Origin: Cyanobacteria bacterium CYA | GTDB taxonomy: Bacteria; Planctomycetota; Phycisphaerae; Phycisphaerales; UBA1924 | Reading direction: 5' to 3' | Assembly: GCA_008363215.1 (NCBI GenBank) | Contig: RHKP01000003.1 | Coordinates: forward strand, 62,001 to 126,000 | Length of the DNA: 64,000 nt | Part shown: positions 46,905 to 55,932 of the stretch, one piece after another | Layout: every line of letters starts with the position of its first letter | Position numbering within the stretch: the stretch's first letter is position 1 | Program-made: the position numbers and the translations under genes | Notes under the pieces: model-generated | The model's database searches: none | The model's input: only the letters and a program-made list of their open reading frames with translations | What the model was told of the DNA's origin: nothing

Positions 46905-49772
46905 ATGCCACCCAGCACGGCCGACATTCGCAGAGCGTTCATCGAGTACTTTCTCCGGCAGGCGCACCAGTTCGTGCCGTCGTCGCCGACAGTGCCGCAC
47001 GACGACCCGACACTGCTGTTCGCCAACGCGGGGATGAACCAGTTCAAGCCCCTGTTCCTGGGACATGTGGATCCGACCAGTCCGCTGGCCGGGCTGAAGC
47101 GCTCGGTGAACAGCCAGAAGTGCATCCGGGCCGGGGGCAAGCACAACGACCTCGAAGACGTGGGCAAGGACACCTATCACCACACGTTTTTCGAGATGCT
47201 GGGGAACTGGTCGTTCGGCGACTACTTCAAGGCCGAGGCGATCCAGTGGGCGTGGGAACTGCTCACGCAGGTGTACAAGTTGCCTCCCGACCGGATCTAC
47301 GCGACGTACTTCGAGGGCAACGCCGAGCAGGGGCTGCCGGCCGACGAAGAGGCTCGGCAGTTGTGGATGCGTTACCTGCCGTCCGACCGGGTGCTGCCGG
47401 GGAACATGAAGGACAACTTCTGGGAGATGGGCGACACCGGGCCCTGCGGGCCTTGCAGCGAGATTCACTTCGACCGCATCGGCGGGCGCAACGCGCGGGC
47501 GTACGTCAACAAGGGCGATCCCAACGTCATCGAGATCTGGAATCTCGTGTTCATCCAGTTTGATCGGCAGGGCGACGGTTCGCTGCGCCCGCTGCCGGCC
47601 AAGCATGTCGACACGGGCATGGGGCTCGAGCGTCTGGTCAGCGTGATTCAGAACAAGTCGTCGAACTATGACACCGACGTGTTCATGCCGCTGTTCGCGG
47701 CGATCGAGCGCATCACCGGCCACGCGGGCGGGTATCACGGGAAACTGGGCAAGGACGACCCGGACGGGCACGACATGGCCTATCGCGTGGTGGCCGACCA
47801 CATCCGCACACTGACCTTTGCGATCACCGACGGGGCGATCCCGAGCAACGAGGGGCGCGGGTACGTGCTGCGGCGGATCCTGCGGCGAGCGGTGCGGTAC
47901 GGGCGTCAGAAACTCGGGGCCAAGACCGGGTTCCTGGCAGGCCTGGTGCCGACGGTCGTGGACACGATGAGCGAGGCATTTCCGGAGTTGCGGCGCAACC
48001 CCAAGCACGTGGCCGACGTGATCTTCGAGGAAGAGGAGAGTTTCGGAAGGACGCTGGATCGCGGCATCGGGCTGTTCGAGGAACTGGCCGCCGGAGCCCG
48101 GGCGAAGATCACGGGCGAAGAAGCGTTCAAGTTGTACGACACGTTCGGGTTCCCGCTTGACCTGACGCAGTTGATGGCCGAGGAGCGCGGGCTGAGTGTG
48201 GATGTCGAGGGGTTCGAGGCGTGCATGGGCGAGCAGAAGGCGCGGAGCCGTGCCGGGGCCAAGGCGGGCGGCGAGGGCGATCTGGTGCTCGACGCCGAGG
48301 CGATTGCGCGGCTGGGGCACTTGAACGTCAAGCCGACGGACGACTCGCACAAGTTTCACGGGCGCGACATGCGGGCGAGCATCCGGGCGATCTGGAACGG
48401 GCAGAACTTCGACGAGCACACGGGGACGCGGGCGACGCAGCGTGTGGGCATCATCCTCGACAAGACGAGTTTCTACGCCGAGATGGGCGGGCAGGTGGCC
48501 GACCACGGGCGCCTCGTCGCCTCGCGCGACGGTAAGTTCGTGGGCGCCGGCGCCGGCGGGGAGTTCCGCGTTGACGAGGTGCGCACCTTCGGCGGGTACG
48601 TGCTGCACATCGGACACGCCGGGCGCGGCGACCTGCGCGTGGGCGACGAAGTCCGCCTGCATGTCGAGCAGCAGCGGCGCCAGCAGATCTGCGCCAATCA
48701 CACGGCCACGCACATGGTCAACTTCGCGCTGCGCGAGGTACTGGGCGAGCACGTCGATCAGAAGGGCTCGCTGGTGGCGCCCGACCGCCTGCGGTTTGAT
48801 TTCAGCCACGGGCATCCGGTCGAGGCAGAGCAGATTGCCCGGGTGCAGCAGATCGTGCGAGAGCAGATCGCCCACGACCTGCCGGTGTACGCCGACCTGG
48901 GCGGGCTTGCGACGGCCAGGAGCATCACCGGGGTGCGGGCCGTGTTCGGCGAGACCTATCCCGACCCGGTGCGTGTGGTGTCGATCGGTGCGCCGGTGGA
49001 CCAGTTGCTCAGCCGCCCGAATGACGGGCAGTGGCGCCAGTACAGCGTGGAACTTTGCGGGGGCACGCACCTGAAGACCACAGGCGAAGCACACGCGTTC
49101 GCATTGGTGAGCGAAGAGGGCATCGCCAAGGGCGTGCGGCGCATCACGGCGTTGACGGGGGCGCTGGCCAAGGCGGCCGAGCAGGCGGCTGACGGGCTCC
49201 AGGCCCGGCTGACCGACGCGGGCAAACTGAGCGGACAGGCGTTACACGATGAGGTGGCGGATATCAGTCAGCAGGTCGACGCGTTGACGCTGCCCTGGCC
49301 GCGAAAGCACGAGTTGCGTGAGGCCCTGGCGGGGCTGTCCGAGCGCGTCAGGCAGGAGAACAAGGCGGCCGACGCGGCGCGGGCGAAGGAAGCGGCGGAG
49401 ATGGCGCGCCGCATCGCCGAGTCGGCGGCCACGTCGATGGACGAGGTGGTGGTGGCCACGCTGGAACTGGGTTCAGACCGCGGGGCTTTGCAGGCGGCGC
49501 TGACGACGATCTGTGATCGGGTGCCACGCAGCGCGGTCATGCTGCTCAGCCCCGACGAGGAGGCGGGCAAAGTCTCGGTGATGGCGTCGGTGCCCAAGGG
49601 TCTGATCGGTCGCGGGCTCAAGGCCGGGGACTGGGTCCGCGAGGTCACGGCGCTCATGGGCGGCAAGGGCGGGGGCAAGCCCGAACAGGCTCAGGGCGCG
49701 GGCAGCGATCTGAGCAAACTCAAACAGGCCGGCGGCGAGGCGAGGAAGATCGCCTATCGACTGTTGGGTTGA
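46905..49772 (+). CDS. alaS: Alanyl-tRNA synthetase
   Basis: A 955-residue AlaRS. The class II core starts RRAFIEYFLRQAHQFVPSSP and includes LFANAGMNQFKPLFLG and GNWSFGDYFK. The editing domain has the zinc ligands H599-TAT-H603 and C718-GGT-H722. The C-terminal domain has a DHHA1-like end with GGKGGGKPEQAQGAG. It charges tRNA-Ala and clears misacylated Ser. GAGGA lies five bases before the ATG at 46905. Confidence 0.97.
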   Translation: MPPSTADIRRAFIEYFLRQAHQFVPSSPTVPHDDPTLLFANAGMNQFKPLFLGHVDPTSPLAGLKRSVNSQKCIRAGGKHNDLEDVGKDTYHHTFFEMLGNWSFGDYFKAEAIQWAWELLTQVYKLPPDRIYATYFEGNAEQGLPADEEARQLWMRYLPSDRVLPGNMKDNFWEMGDTGPCGPCSEIHFDRIGGRNARAYVNKGDPNVIEIWNLVFIQFDRQGDGSLRPLPAKHVDTGMGLERLVSVIQNKSSNYDTDVFMPLFAAIERITGHAGGYHGKLGKDDPDGHDMAYRVVADHIRTLTFAITDGAIPSNEGRGYVLRRILRRAVRYGRQKLGAKTGFLAGLVPTVVDTMSEAFPELRRNPKHVADVIFEEEESFGRTLDRGIGLFEELAAGARAKITGEEAFKLYDTFGFPLDLTQLMAEERGLSVDVEGFEACMGEQKARSRAGAKAGGEGDLVLDAEAIARLGHLNVKPTDDSHKFHGRDMRASIRAIWNGQNFDEHTGTRATQRVGIILDKTSFYAEMGGQVADHGRLVASRDGKFVGAGAGGEFRVDEVRTFGGYVLHIGHAGRGDLRVGDEVRLHVEQQRRQQICANHTATHMVNFALREVLGEHVDQKGSLVAPDRLRFDFSHGHPVEAEQIARVQQIVREQIAHDLPVYADLGGLATARSITGVRAVFGETYPDPVRVVSIGAPVDQLLSRPNDGQWRQYSVELCGGTHLKTTGEAHAFALVSEEGIAKGVRRITALTGALAKAAEQAADGLQARLTDAGKLSGQALHDEVADISQQVDALTLPWPRKHELREALAGLSERVRQENKAADAARAKEAAEMARRIAESAATSMDEVVVATLELGSDRGALQAALTTICDRVPRSAVMLLSPDEEAGKVSVMASVPKGLIGRGLKAGDWVREVTALMGGKGGGKPEQAQGAGSDLSKLKQAGGEARKIAYRLLG

Positions 49773-49889
49773 TGTGCAACACGCCGGCTTCAACGAGCCG
49801 CGATCGTACGGGAGTGGTCCGAAGGACGCAGGTATCAGGGACAACCCCTCCCTCACGGCCGGGGCTCGTTCAGATCAGGAAGGACCGGC

Positions 49890-50192
49890 ATGCCCAACTC
49901 CAACCGGACGGACATGAGCCAACTCGGGCGGGCCTGGGCCATATCCATCGATCTGGTCTCCAACCTGGTAGCCGGGCTGCTGCTCGGCGCGGGCATTGAT
50001 TGGCTTGTCCACAAGATATCGGGGCGCACGACGTTCCCGATTCTGATGCTCGTGTTCGCCGGTCTGGGCTTTGCCGGCGGGCTGCTGCGGTTCTTCCGCG
50101 AGACGGCTCGGCTCAATCGCGAGATGAGCAGCAACTGGAAGCGCGAGCACCCCCCGGAGATTGCCAACCCCCCGGACGGCAGGGAGGGTTGA
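49890..50192 (+). CDS. atpZ: AtpZ/AtpI family protein
   Basis: A 100-residue protein with two membrane helices (SIDLVSNLVAGLLLGAGIDW and ILMLVFAGLGFAGGLLRF), the usual form of AtpZ/AtpI, which help assemble the c ring or carry Mg/Ca. It is the first gene of the ATP synthase cluster. The start (49890) has AGGA nearby. Confidence 0.85.
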   Translation: MPNSNRTDMSQLGRAWAISIDLVSNLVAGLLLGAGIDWLVHKISGRTTFPILMLVFAGLGFAGGLLRFFRETARLNREMSSNWKREHPPEIANPPDGREG

Positions 50193-50349
50193 TGTCAGAA
50201 AGCGGCCGGGCAATACTCGCCGACGTGGTGAGGAGTCGCTATTCTTCTCGTCCCACACATGGGGTTGTTGACAGGTCGAAATTGTCGGCCTGATCGTGGG
50301 TTGTTCGGGACGCAATCGATATCAGACAGGGTTGAGCGAGGTGGGCTGG

Positions 50350-50787
50350 ATGGGCATGGAGAATCCACAGAGTGGTGTCCGACTCCCCGTGTGGGGGGTG
50401 GCGCGCTGGATGGGTGCTCCGCTGTTCGGCGTCGGGCTGCTGGCCGGCGCGGTCGCTCTGGTGCGCGATGAGCCCGGCGTGCTCGGCGCCGGCGTGCTGG
50501 CGCTGGTGGTAGTGCTGATCGCCAGTCTGGCCGGTCTTTGCGTGCTGTCGACGGCAGGCGAGCGTCCGGCCGGCTCGTGGGGCGCCGTGCTGCTGATCGC
50601 GCAGGGAGTGCGGATGATCGGCGGGCTTGCGATTGCGCTGTTCGCGTTCTTTGCGGCCCGACCCGAGCCGATGGTGTTCTGGATGATCTTCCTGGCCGCA
50701 TCGATGGCGGTGCTGGCCGGAGAGGTTTCGTTCGTCATTCGCTGGATCCGCTCGCAGACGCGGCGGACTCCCGAGGAGCCTGCATGA
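50350..50787 (+). CDS. ATP synthase operon membrane protein (AtpI-like)
   Basis: A 145-residue protein with about four membrane helices, between atpZ and atpB. Such genes at this position are annotated as ATP synthase subunit I-like and are poorly conserved. The ATG at 50350 has GAGG at an eight-base spacing. Its TGA overlaps the atpB ATG, so translation is coupled. Function is inferred only from location and topology. The 157-bp gap before it includes TTGACA (50268) without a good -10 box. Confidence 0.7.
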   Translation: MGMENPQSGVRLPVWGVARWMGAPLFGVGLLAGAVALVRDEPGVLGAGVLALVVVLIASLAGLCVLSTAGERPAGSWGAVLLIAQGVRMIGGLAIALFAFFAARPEPMVFWMIFLAASMAVLAGEVSFVIRWIRSQTRRTPEEPA

Positions 50788-51710
50788 TCGGGACGATGTT
50801 CACGCTGGCCGCGGAGAGCGGGTCCAACCCGCTGGCCCACGTGCTTCCGCACGTGACGTACAAGATCGGGGACTGGTGGGTCTGGTCTTCGATCCAGACC
50901 AATCTGGTACTCAGCGCCCTGATCCTGCTGATTCTGGGCCCCTGGATCGCGCGGCACATATCGACCGGGCCAGAGAGCGAGGGGCACGACCGCTACGTGA
51001 CGCGAAACCCGTTTGCGCACATGGTCGAGGTGATCTGCGTCTATTTGCGTGACAACGTCGTCGAGCCGCTGATCCATGAGCGCACGCGGCGCTTCATGCC
51101 CTTCCTCTGGACGCTGTTCTTCTTCATCCTGCTCAACAACCTGCTGGGACTCGTGCCGATCCTTGACCTGGTCACCGTCTTCGCATTCGAGAAGGTGCAC
51201 AGCGAACACTGGGCCCCGATCGGCGGCACGGCCACGCAGAGTCTCTGGGTCACCGGCTCGCTGGCGATCATCTCCGGCCTGATCATCAACATCGAGGGCA
51301 TGCGTGAACTCGGGGTGAAGAACTACTTCAAGCACATGACGGGGGGAGTGCCGCTCACCCCGGCTTATCTGCCCGTGGTTGCGATCGTGTTCGCGATCGA
51401 ACTGGCCGGCGTGTTCATCAAGCCGATCGCGCTGGCCATTCGTTTGTTCGCCAACATGACGGCCGGACACACGCTGCTGGCGACGCTGGGCATGTTCGTG
51501 GCGATGGCGTTCGGAGCCAAGACGCTGCTGGTCATCGGTCCGGTGACGCTGCTGTCGGGCATCGGTATGATCGGCATCTTCTGCCTCGAGTTGTTCGTGG
51601 CGTTCCTGCAGGCGTTCGTCTTTATGTTCCTGACGGCGGTGTTTATCTCGCTGCTCAGCCATCACGGTGAGCACGACGAGGAGCATGCGCATGAGCCCGC
51701 TCACGCGTAG
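50784..51710 (+). CDS. atpB: ATP synthase F0 subunit a
   Basis: A 308-residue subunit a with helices typical for the family and the essential stator Arg in KPIALAIRLFANMTAGH. It forms the two half channels for ion entry and exit. It ends with a His/Glu-rich tail (HHGEHDEEHAHEPAHA), which could bind metal. The start overlaps the preceding stop in ATGA. Confidence 0.96.
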   Translation: MIGTMFTLAAESGSNPLAHVLPHVTYKIGDWWVWSSIQTNLVLSALILLILGPWIARHISTGPESEGHDRYVTRNPFAHMVEVICVYLRDNVVEPLIHERTRRFMPFLWTLFFFILLNNLLGLVPILDLVTVFAFEKVHSEHWAPIGGTATQSLWVTGSLAIISGLIINIEGMRELGVKNYFKHMTGGVPLTPAYLPVVAIVFAIELAGVFIKPIALAIRLFANMTAGHTLLATLGMFVAMAFGAKTLLVIGPVTLLSGIGMIGIFCLELFVAFLQAFVFMFLTAVFISLLSHHGEHDEEHAHEPAHA

Positions 51711-51809
51711 GTGAGCGGTTTGGATCGACAGGGCCTCGGGCTCGGCGGGGAGCCCGGTTGGCCAACGGAGAAGGGGTTTGGGCCCCACCGATGGTTCCCC
51801 GCGGCGTAG

Positions 51810-52160
<351 letters not shown>

Positions 52161-52245
52161 CGATTTCACTCGCCCTGGGGCCCACAGGCCCCGAGCGGGC
52201 TTTGTCTGTGCCGACGCCCGTTTTCTGACACGAGCGGAGATGATG

Positions 52246-52962
52246 ATGAAGCGGTTTTCGATTCTGCTTTCGCTTGTTGCGGCCGGTCTGCTGGCCATCA
52301 CCACTGCGCGCCACGCCGTCGCCCAGCATGAAGAGCCAGCGACCCTCGATGTGGCTTTGCAGGTCGGTCAGCATGCAAGCGACAACCACGCCACAGGCGC
52401 CGCGATCGCGGCGGGCAACGGGCTGGCCGGCGACGATCATGGCGGAGGGCATTCGGTCAGCCCGATCGCCGGCGTGAAGGAGGGCCTGGCCCAGGCCATC
52501 ACGACGCTGATCGCGTTTGCCATTGTGTTTTTCGTGCTGTACGCCAAGGTGTGGCCCAAGATCAGCAAGGGCCTGGACGAGCGTGCAGGGAAGATTCGCG
52601 AAGAGATTGCGGCGGCCGAGGCTGCTCGCAAGCAGGCCAAGGACGCACTCGACGAGTACGAGCAGAGCCTTTCGCAGGCGCGGGCCGAGGCGCAGAAGAT
52701 GCTGGAGGACACCAAGTCCCAGCAGGCCGAACTGGCGGCCCAGTTGCGGGCCAGAGCCGACACCGAGTTGAACCAGTTGCGTGATCGGGCCAAGCGTGAC
52801 ATCGAGTCGGCCAAGCGTGCGGCGCTGAATGAGATCTACACCGAGTCGGTGGCGCTGGCGACGACGATGGCGTCGAAGATCCTGCAGCGTGAGATCAACC
52901 CGGGCGACCAGTCGCGGCTGGTCGAAGAGTCGCTGGCTGAACTGGCGTCGAAGCACAACTGA
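52246..52962 (+). CDS. atpF: ATP synthase F0 subunit b
   Basis: A 238-residue subunit b with a long N-terminal extension: a signal-like region (ILLSLVAAGLLAITTARHAVA), a His/Gly-rich linker, then the membrane helix (ITTLIAFAIVFFVLYAKVWP) and a long charged coiled coil (DERAGKIREEIAAAEAARKQAK onward) that reaches to F1. Three ATGs occur in a row; the third, at 52246, is six bases after GGAG. Confidence 0.94.
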   Translation: MKRFSILLSLVAAGLLAITTARHAVAQHEEPATLDVALQVGQHASDNHATGAAIAAGNGLAGDDHGGGHSVSPIAGVKEGLAQAITTLIAFAIVFFVLYAKVWPKISKGLDERAGKIREEIAAAEAARKQAKDALDEYEQSLSQARAEAQKMLEDTKSQQAELAAQLRARADTELNQLRDRAKRDIESAKRAALNEIYTESVALATTMASKILQREINPGDQSRLVEESLAELASKHN

Positions 52963-52977
52963 TCACCGGAGCCGACC

Positions 52978-53595
52978 ATGCCCCTGCTGAGCACGCAGCC
53001 CGACGCCCTGGCGAACACGTACGCGCGAGCCCTGTTCGAGTTGTCGCTCCAGCAGGGCGGGCAGGACCGGGTCGAGAGCATCGCCGGCGAACTCGAAGAC
53101 GTGATCGAGTTGGCGAGGGTGGACGCGCGATTCAATGAGTTTCTGGCCTCCCGCGTGCTGGGCGTGAAGGAGCGAGACGCGTCGCTCGAACGCATCTTTG
53201 CCGGTCGCTGCAGTGCGCTGGTGCTCAACTTTCTTCGCCTGCTCAACCGCAAGAACCGCCTGAGCCACCTGCCACCGATCGCCCAGGCGTATGACGCGCT
53301 GATGCAGGAGCATTTCGGGCGCGTCGAGGTCGATGTGTATACACCGGCTCCCATCGACGACGCCCAGTTGCGCTCGATCCGTGATCGCCTGGCGGCGGCC
53401 ATCGGCAAGGAACCGATCATCCATCCCTATACTGATCCGGGGATGATTGGAGGCGTGAAACTGCGGATCGGCGATCAGTTGATCGATGCGTCGGTTTCCG
53501 CGAGGCTGCGCCAGATGCGCGATCGCCTTGGAACGAGCGGAGGCGCGATCGTTCGTGGACGCTCGGCCGACCTGCTCGACGACCGAGAGGGCTGA
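52978..53595 (+). CDS. atpH: ATP synthase F1 subunit delta
   Basis: A 205-residue delta subunit with the N-terminal helical domain (TYARALFELSLQ), NRLSHLPPIAQAYDAL and the C-terminal GMIGGVKLRIGDQLIDASVSARL motif. It links the b stalk to alpha3-beta3. No alpha, gamma, beta or epsilon gene follows; pgk begins three bases after the stop. Confidence 0.95.
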   Translation: MPLLSTQPDALANTYARALFELSLQQGGQDRVESIAGELEDVIELARVDARFNEFLASRVLGVKERDASLERIFAGRCSALVLNFLRLLNRKNRLSHLPPIAQAYDALMQEHFGRVEVDVYTPAPIDDAQLRSIRDRLAAAIGKEPIIHPYTDPGMIGGVKLRIGDQLIDASVSARLRQMRDRLGTSGGAIVRGRSADLLDDREG

Positions 53596-53598
53596 GTC

Positions 53599-54807
53599 AT
53601 GTCCAAGAAGAACGTCACTTCCGTCAACGTGGCCGATAAACGCGTCCTGATCCGCGTGGACTTCAACGTTCCCATCGAGGACGGCCGTATCACCGACGAC
53701 ACGCGCATCCGCGCCGCCCTGCCGACGATCAGGAACGTGATCGACCGCGGCGGCGCCGCGATTCTGATGAGCCACCTGGGTCGCCCCGAGGGCAAGGGTT
53801 ACGAGGCGTCGGAGTCGCTCAAGCCTGCGGCCTTGCGGCTGAGCGAACTGCTCGGCAAGCCCGTCGCGTTCCCCTCGACCGACTGCGTCGACGAGACGAC
53901 GAAGAGCGCGGTGATGGCGCTCAAGCCGGGCGAGGTGCTGCTGCTCGAGAACCTGCGCTTCCACAAGGCCGAGAAGAAGGGCGACGCGGCATTCGGCGCC
54001 AAGATCGCCGCGTACGGCCAGGTGTACGTGAACGACGCGTTCGGCACCTGCCACCGGGCAGACGCGTCGATGGTGGCGGTTCCCAACGCCATGCCCGCCG
54101 GTACGCCTCGGGTCGTCGGTCTGCTGGTCGAGAAGGAGATCAAGTATCTGTCCGACGCGCTGGCCAAGCCGGCCCGCCCGTTCGTCGTCGTCCTCGGGGG
54201 CGCCAAGGTGTCGGACAAGATGGGCGCCATCGAGCGCCTGCTGACCAAGGCCGACGAGATTCTCATCGGCGGCGCGATGGCGTACACGTTCCTCAAGGCG
54301 GCCGGGCACAGCGTCGGTGCCAGCAGGGTCGAGGAGGAGCGGCTCAAGGACGCCAAGGCCATGATCGACCACGCCGCCCGCGAGCACGTGCGACTGCACC
54401 TGCCGTTCGATCACATCTGCTCGACGGCCTTCAGCGAGAAGGCAGGCGACATTGAGGTGTTCGAGGACAACATCAGGCCGGGCTTCATGGGGCTGGACAT
54501 CGGGCCCAAGACGCAACTGGCGTACTCGAAGATCATCAAGAAGGCCAGGACGGTTGTGTGGAACGGGCCCATGGGCGTGTTCGAATGGGCACCGTTCAAG
54601 GTCGGCACAAAACACATCGCGCAGGCGATGGCCGAAGCAACCGCCGCCGGCGCCGTCACGATCGTGGGCGGGGGCGATTCGGCGGCTGCCATCGAGGCGT
54701 TCGGGCTTGCCGACAAGATCAGTCACGTCTCCACCGGCGGCGGAGCAAGCCTGGAAATGCTCGAGGGCAAGCCCTTCGCGGCGGTCGAACTGCTCGACAA
54801 CGCCTGA
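53599..54807 (+). CDS. pgk: Phosphoglycerate kinase
   Basis: A 402-residue Pgk with RVLIRVDFNVP at the start, SHLGRPEG, VLGGAKVSDK, GPMGVFEW and the nucleotide-binding VGGGDSAAA plus STGGGASLEML near the end. It makes ATP in glycolysis. Its start is three bases after the atpH stop, with GAGAGG inside atpH, so it is probably the last gene of the ATP synthase transcript, which ends at the terminator 54834-54866. Confidence 0.98.
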   Translation: MSKKNVTSVNVADKRVLIRVDFNVPIEDGRITDDTRIRAALPTIRNVIDRGGAAILMSHLGRPEGKGYEASESLKPAALRLSELLGKPVAFPSTDCVDETTKSAVMALKPGEVLLLENLRFHKAEKKGDAAFGAKIAAYGQVYVNDAFGTCHRADASMVAVPNAMPAGTPRVVGLLVEKEIKYLSDALAKPARPFVVVLGGAKVSDKMGAIERLLTKADEILIGGAMAYTFLKAAGHSVGASRVEEERLKDAKAMIDHAAREHVRLHLPFDHICSTAFSEKAGDIEVFEDNIRPGFMGLDIGPKTQLAYSKIIKKARTVVWNGPMGVFEWAPFKVGTKHIAQAMAEATAAGAVTIVGGGDSAAAIEAFGLADKISHVSTGGGASLEMLEGKPFAAVELLDNA

Positions 54808-54833
54808 GCCGGAGATCTCAAGAGCGATCGCAC

Positions 54834-54866
54834 GCCACCGGCCCGTCAGGGGGCCGGTTGGCTTTT
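54834..54866 (+). terminator. Terminator after pgk
   Basis: GCC-ACCGGCCC (54834-54844) pairs with GGGCCGGT-T-GGC (54851-54862), one bulged T, followed by TTTT. Confidence 0.75.
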
Positions 54867-54915
54867 CCCGGGCGCACCCATCGAGCCGGGCCGCGTTTCG
54901 ATGTACACTGCGAGC

Positions 54916-55035
54916 ATGGCCAATCTGGTGCTCATCATCGTCTGCGTGCTGGCGATCCTTCTGATTGTGCCGTTCGTGATGGCGATCTTCGCCTCGCTCG
55001 GTTCGCGGCACAAAAACAAGAAGCACCGGGGCTGA
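54916..55035 (+). CDS. Small single-helix membrane peptide
   Basis: A 39-codon frame: one hydrophobic helix (ANLVLIIVCVLAILLIVPF) and a basic tail (SRHKNKKHRG), ending within a terminator hairpin. An ATG 15 bases earlier (54901) gives 44 residues. No strong ribosome-binding site. The peptide is plausible because the frame ends exactly at the terminator and has helix-then-basic-tail order, but conservation is unknown. Confidence 0.5.
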   Translation: MANLVLIIVCVLAILLIVPFVMAIFASLGSRHKNKKHRG

Positions 55036-55047
55036 GCCCGGTGCTTT
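55021..55047. terminator. Bidirectional terminator with a stop codon in its loop
   Basis: AAGCACCGGG (55021-55030) pairs perfectly with CCCGGTGCTT (55037-55046) around GCTGAG; the TGA of the small peptide gene (55033-55035) lies in the loop. On the minus strand the same stem is followed by CTTGTTTTTG, so it can also end transcription of the gene at 55072-55647. Confidence 0.75.
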
Positions 55048-55071
55048 GCTGATTCACACGCGTGCGAGATC

Positions 55072-55647
55072 TCAGCGGCGACGACGCAGCGTCGTCAGTC
55101 CGCCCAGCCCGATCAGCGTCAGGGTTCCGGCAGCGGGCACGTCCAGCACGATGTTGTCGATCTCAAAGTCGTTGTCAGAGCCGTTGGCCTCGGCCCGCAA
55201 GGCGATGTCCAGCGCTTCATCGCTGGCGAAGAACTCGACCTCGAAGTGAGTCCAGGAGTGCAGATTGGTCGGCGCACCCTGGAAGACGACCACGCCGTTC
55301 ACGAGCACTTCAAACGAGTTGGTCGCACCGGAAGGACTGTTGTTGATCATCGAACTGGCGTAATCGCCGGAGAGCAGGTAGCGATTCCCGGCCGTCAGCC
55401 CGGTAACCGTTTGCATGATGGTAGGGTCACTGACCGAACTGCCCGCGTCATTGAGGATGAACTTGCCACCCAGGTTGCCGCCGCTGGAGCGCCAGCCTCC
55501 GGCCGAGTCGATGTGCGATGAGGTCCAGCCGCCGCCGGTACCGTTGCTGGGTACAGAGGTTTCAAAGTCGCCGTTGACGATGAAGTTCGCCGATGCGGCG
55601 GTCGCCAGAAGCGCCACGAACGTCCCGATAACACACGTAGATCCCAT
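55072..55647 (-). CDS. Secreted protein with PEP-CTERM-like tail
   Basis: A 191-residue protein. Signal peptide, then FIVNGDFETSVPSNG, the opening of a carbohydrate-binding-module-like jelly roll (NGDFE...GWTS...), with ALRAEANGSDNDFEIDNIVLD closing the fold. The tail VPAAGTLTLIGLGGL plus TTLRRRR is PEP-CTERM-like. GGAGGAG lies just before the ATG. A partner of the same sorting class is at 34613-35245. Confidence 0.85.
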   Translation of the reverse strand: MGSTCVIGTFVALLATAASANFIVNGDFETSVPSNGTGGGWTSSHIDSAGGWRSSGGNLGGKFILNDAGSSVSDPTIMQTVTGLTAGNRYLLSGDYASSMINNSPSGATNSFEVLVNGVVVFQGAPTNLHSWTHFEVEFFASDEALDIALRAEANGSDNDFEIDNIVLDVPAAGTLTLIGLGGLTTLRRRR

Positions 55648-55751
55648 GTCTCCTCCGATCTATTGGGGCGATTTCACAGTACTACCAAAACAAGGAACGG
55701 CAAGAGACCGGGAGTGAATTGTTGTTGATGGCGGTTGAAACGTCGATGGGG

Positions 55752-55780
55752 TGGTCAGGAATCGCAGTTGTGGCTATTAT
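55752..55780 (+). promoter_or_regulatory. Candidate promoter of the malic enzyme gene
   Basis: TGGTCA (55752-55757), 17 bases, TATTAT (55775-55780). The -10 box is good, the -35 moderate. It implies a leader of about 145 bases. Confidence 0.45.
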
Positions 55781-55786
55781 TGATCT

Positions 55787-55932
55787 GTTTATCCGCAAAG
55801 GACCACCCGCCCCGCCCGTCGCCTTTTCTGGAAGCATGCGGGGTGAAAGATTGCTCCGGTCGTGTGGCGCGGCGGAGGTGCCGCCCGACGAAGGGCGAGG
55901 TGGGTGAGCCCCCAAGCGACAGGGGTGCCGCC
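55787..55932 (+). promoter_or_regulatory. Possible structured 5' leader of the malic enzyme gene
   Basis: CCCCGC pairs with GCGGGG across about 22 bases, followed by hairpins GGCGG/CCGCC and CGCCC/GGGCG and a G-rich stretch before the AGGGGTG ribosome site. No known riboswitch class was recognised; stability alone is expected at this GC content. Confidence 0.25.

Noticed and set aside
46791..49094. Apparent 768-codon N-terminal extension of the delta-prime subunit
   Set aside because: It runs antisense through alaS, whose motifs are complete; the delta-prime family starts near residue MDEPVEVL at 46790.
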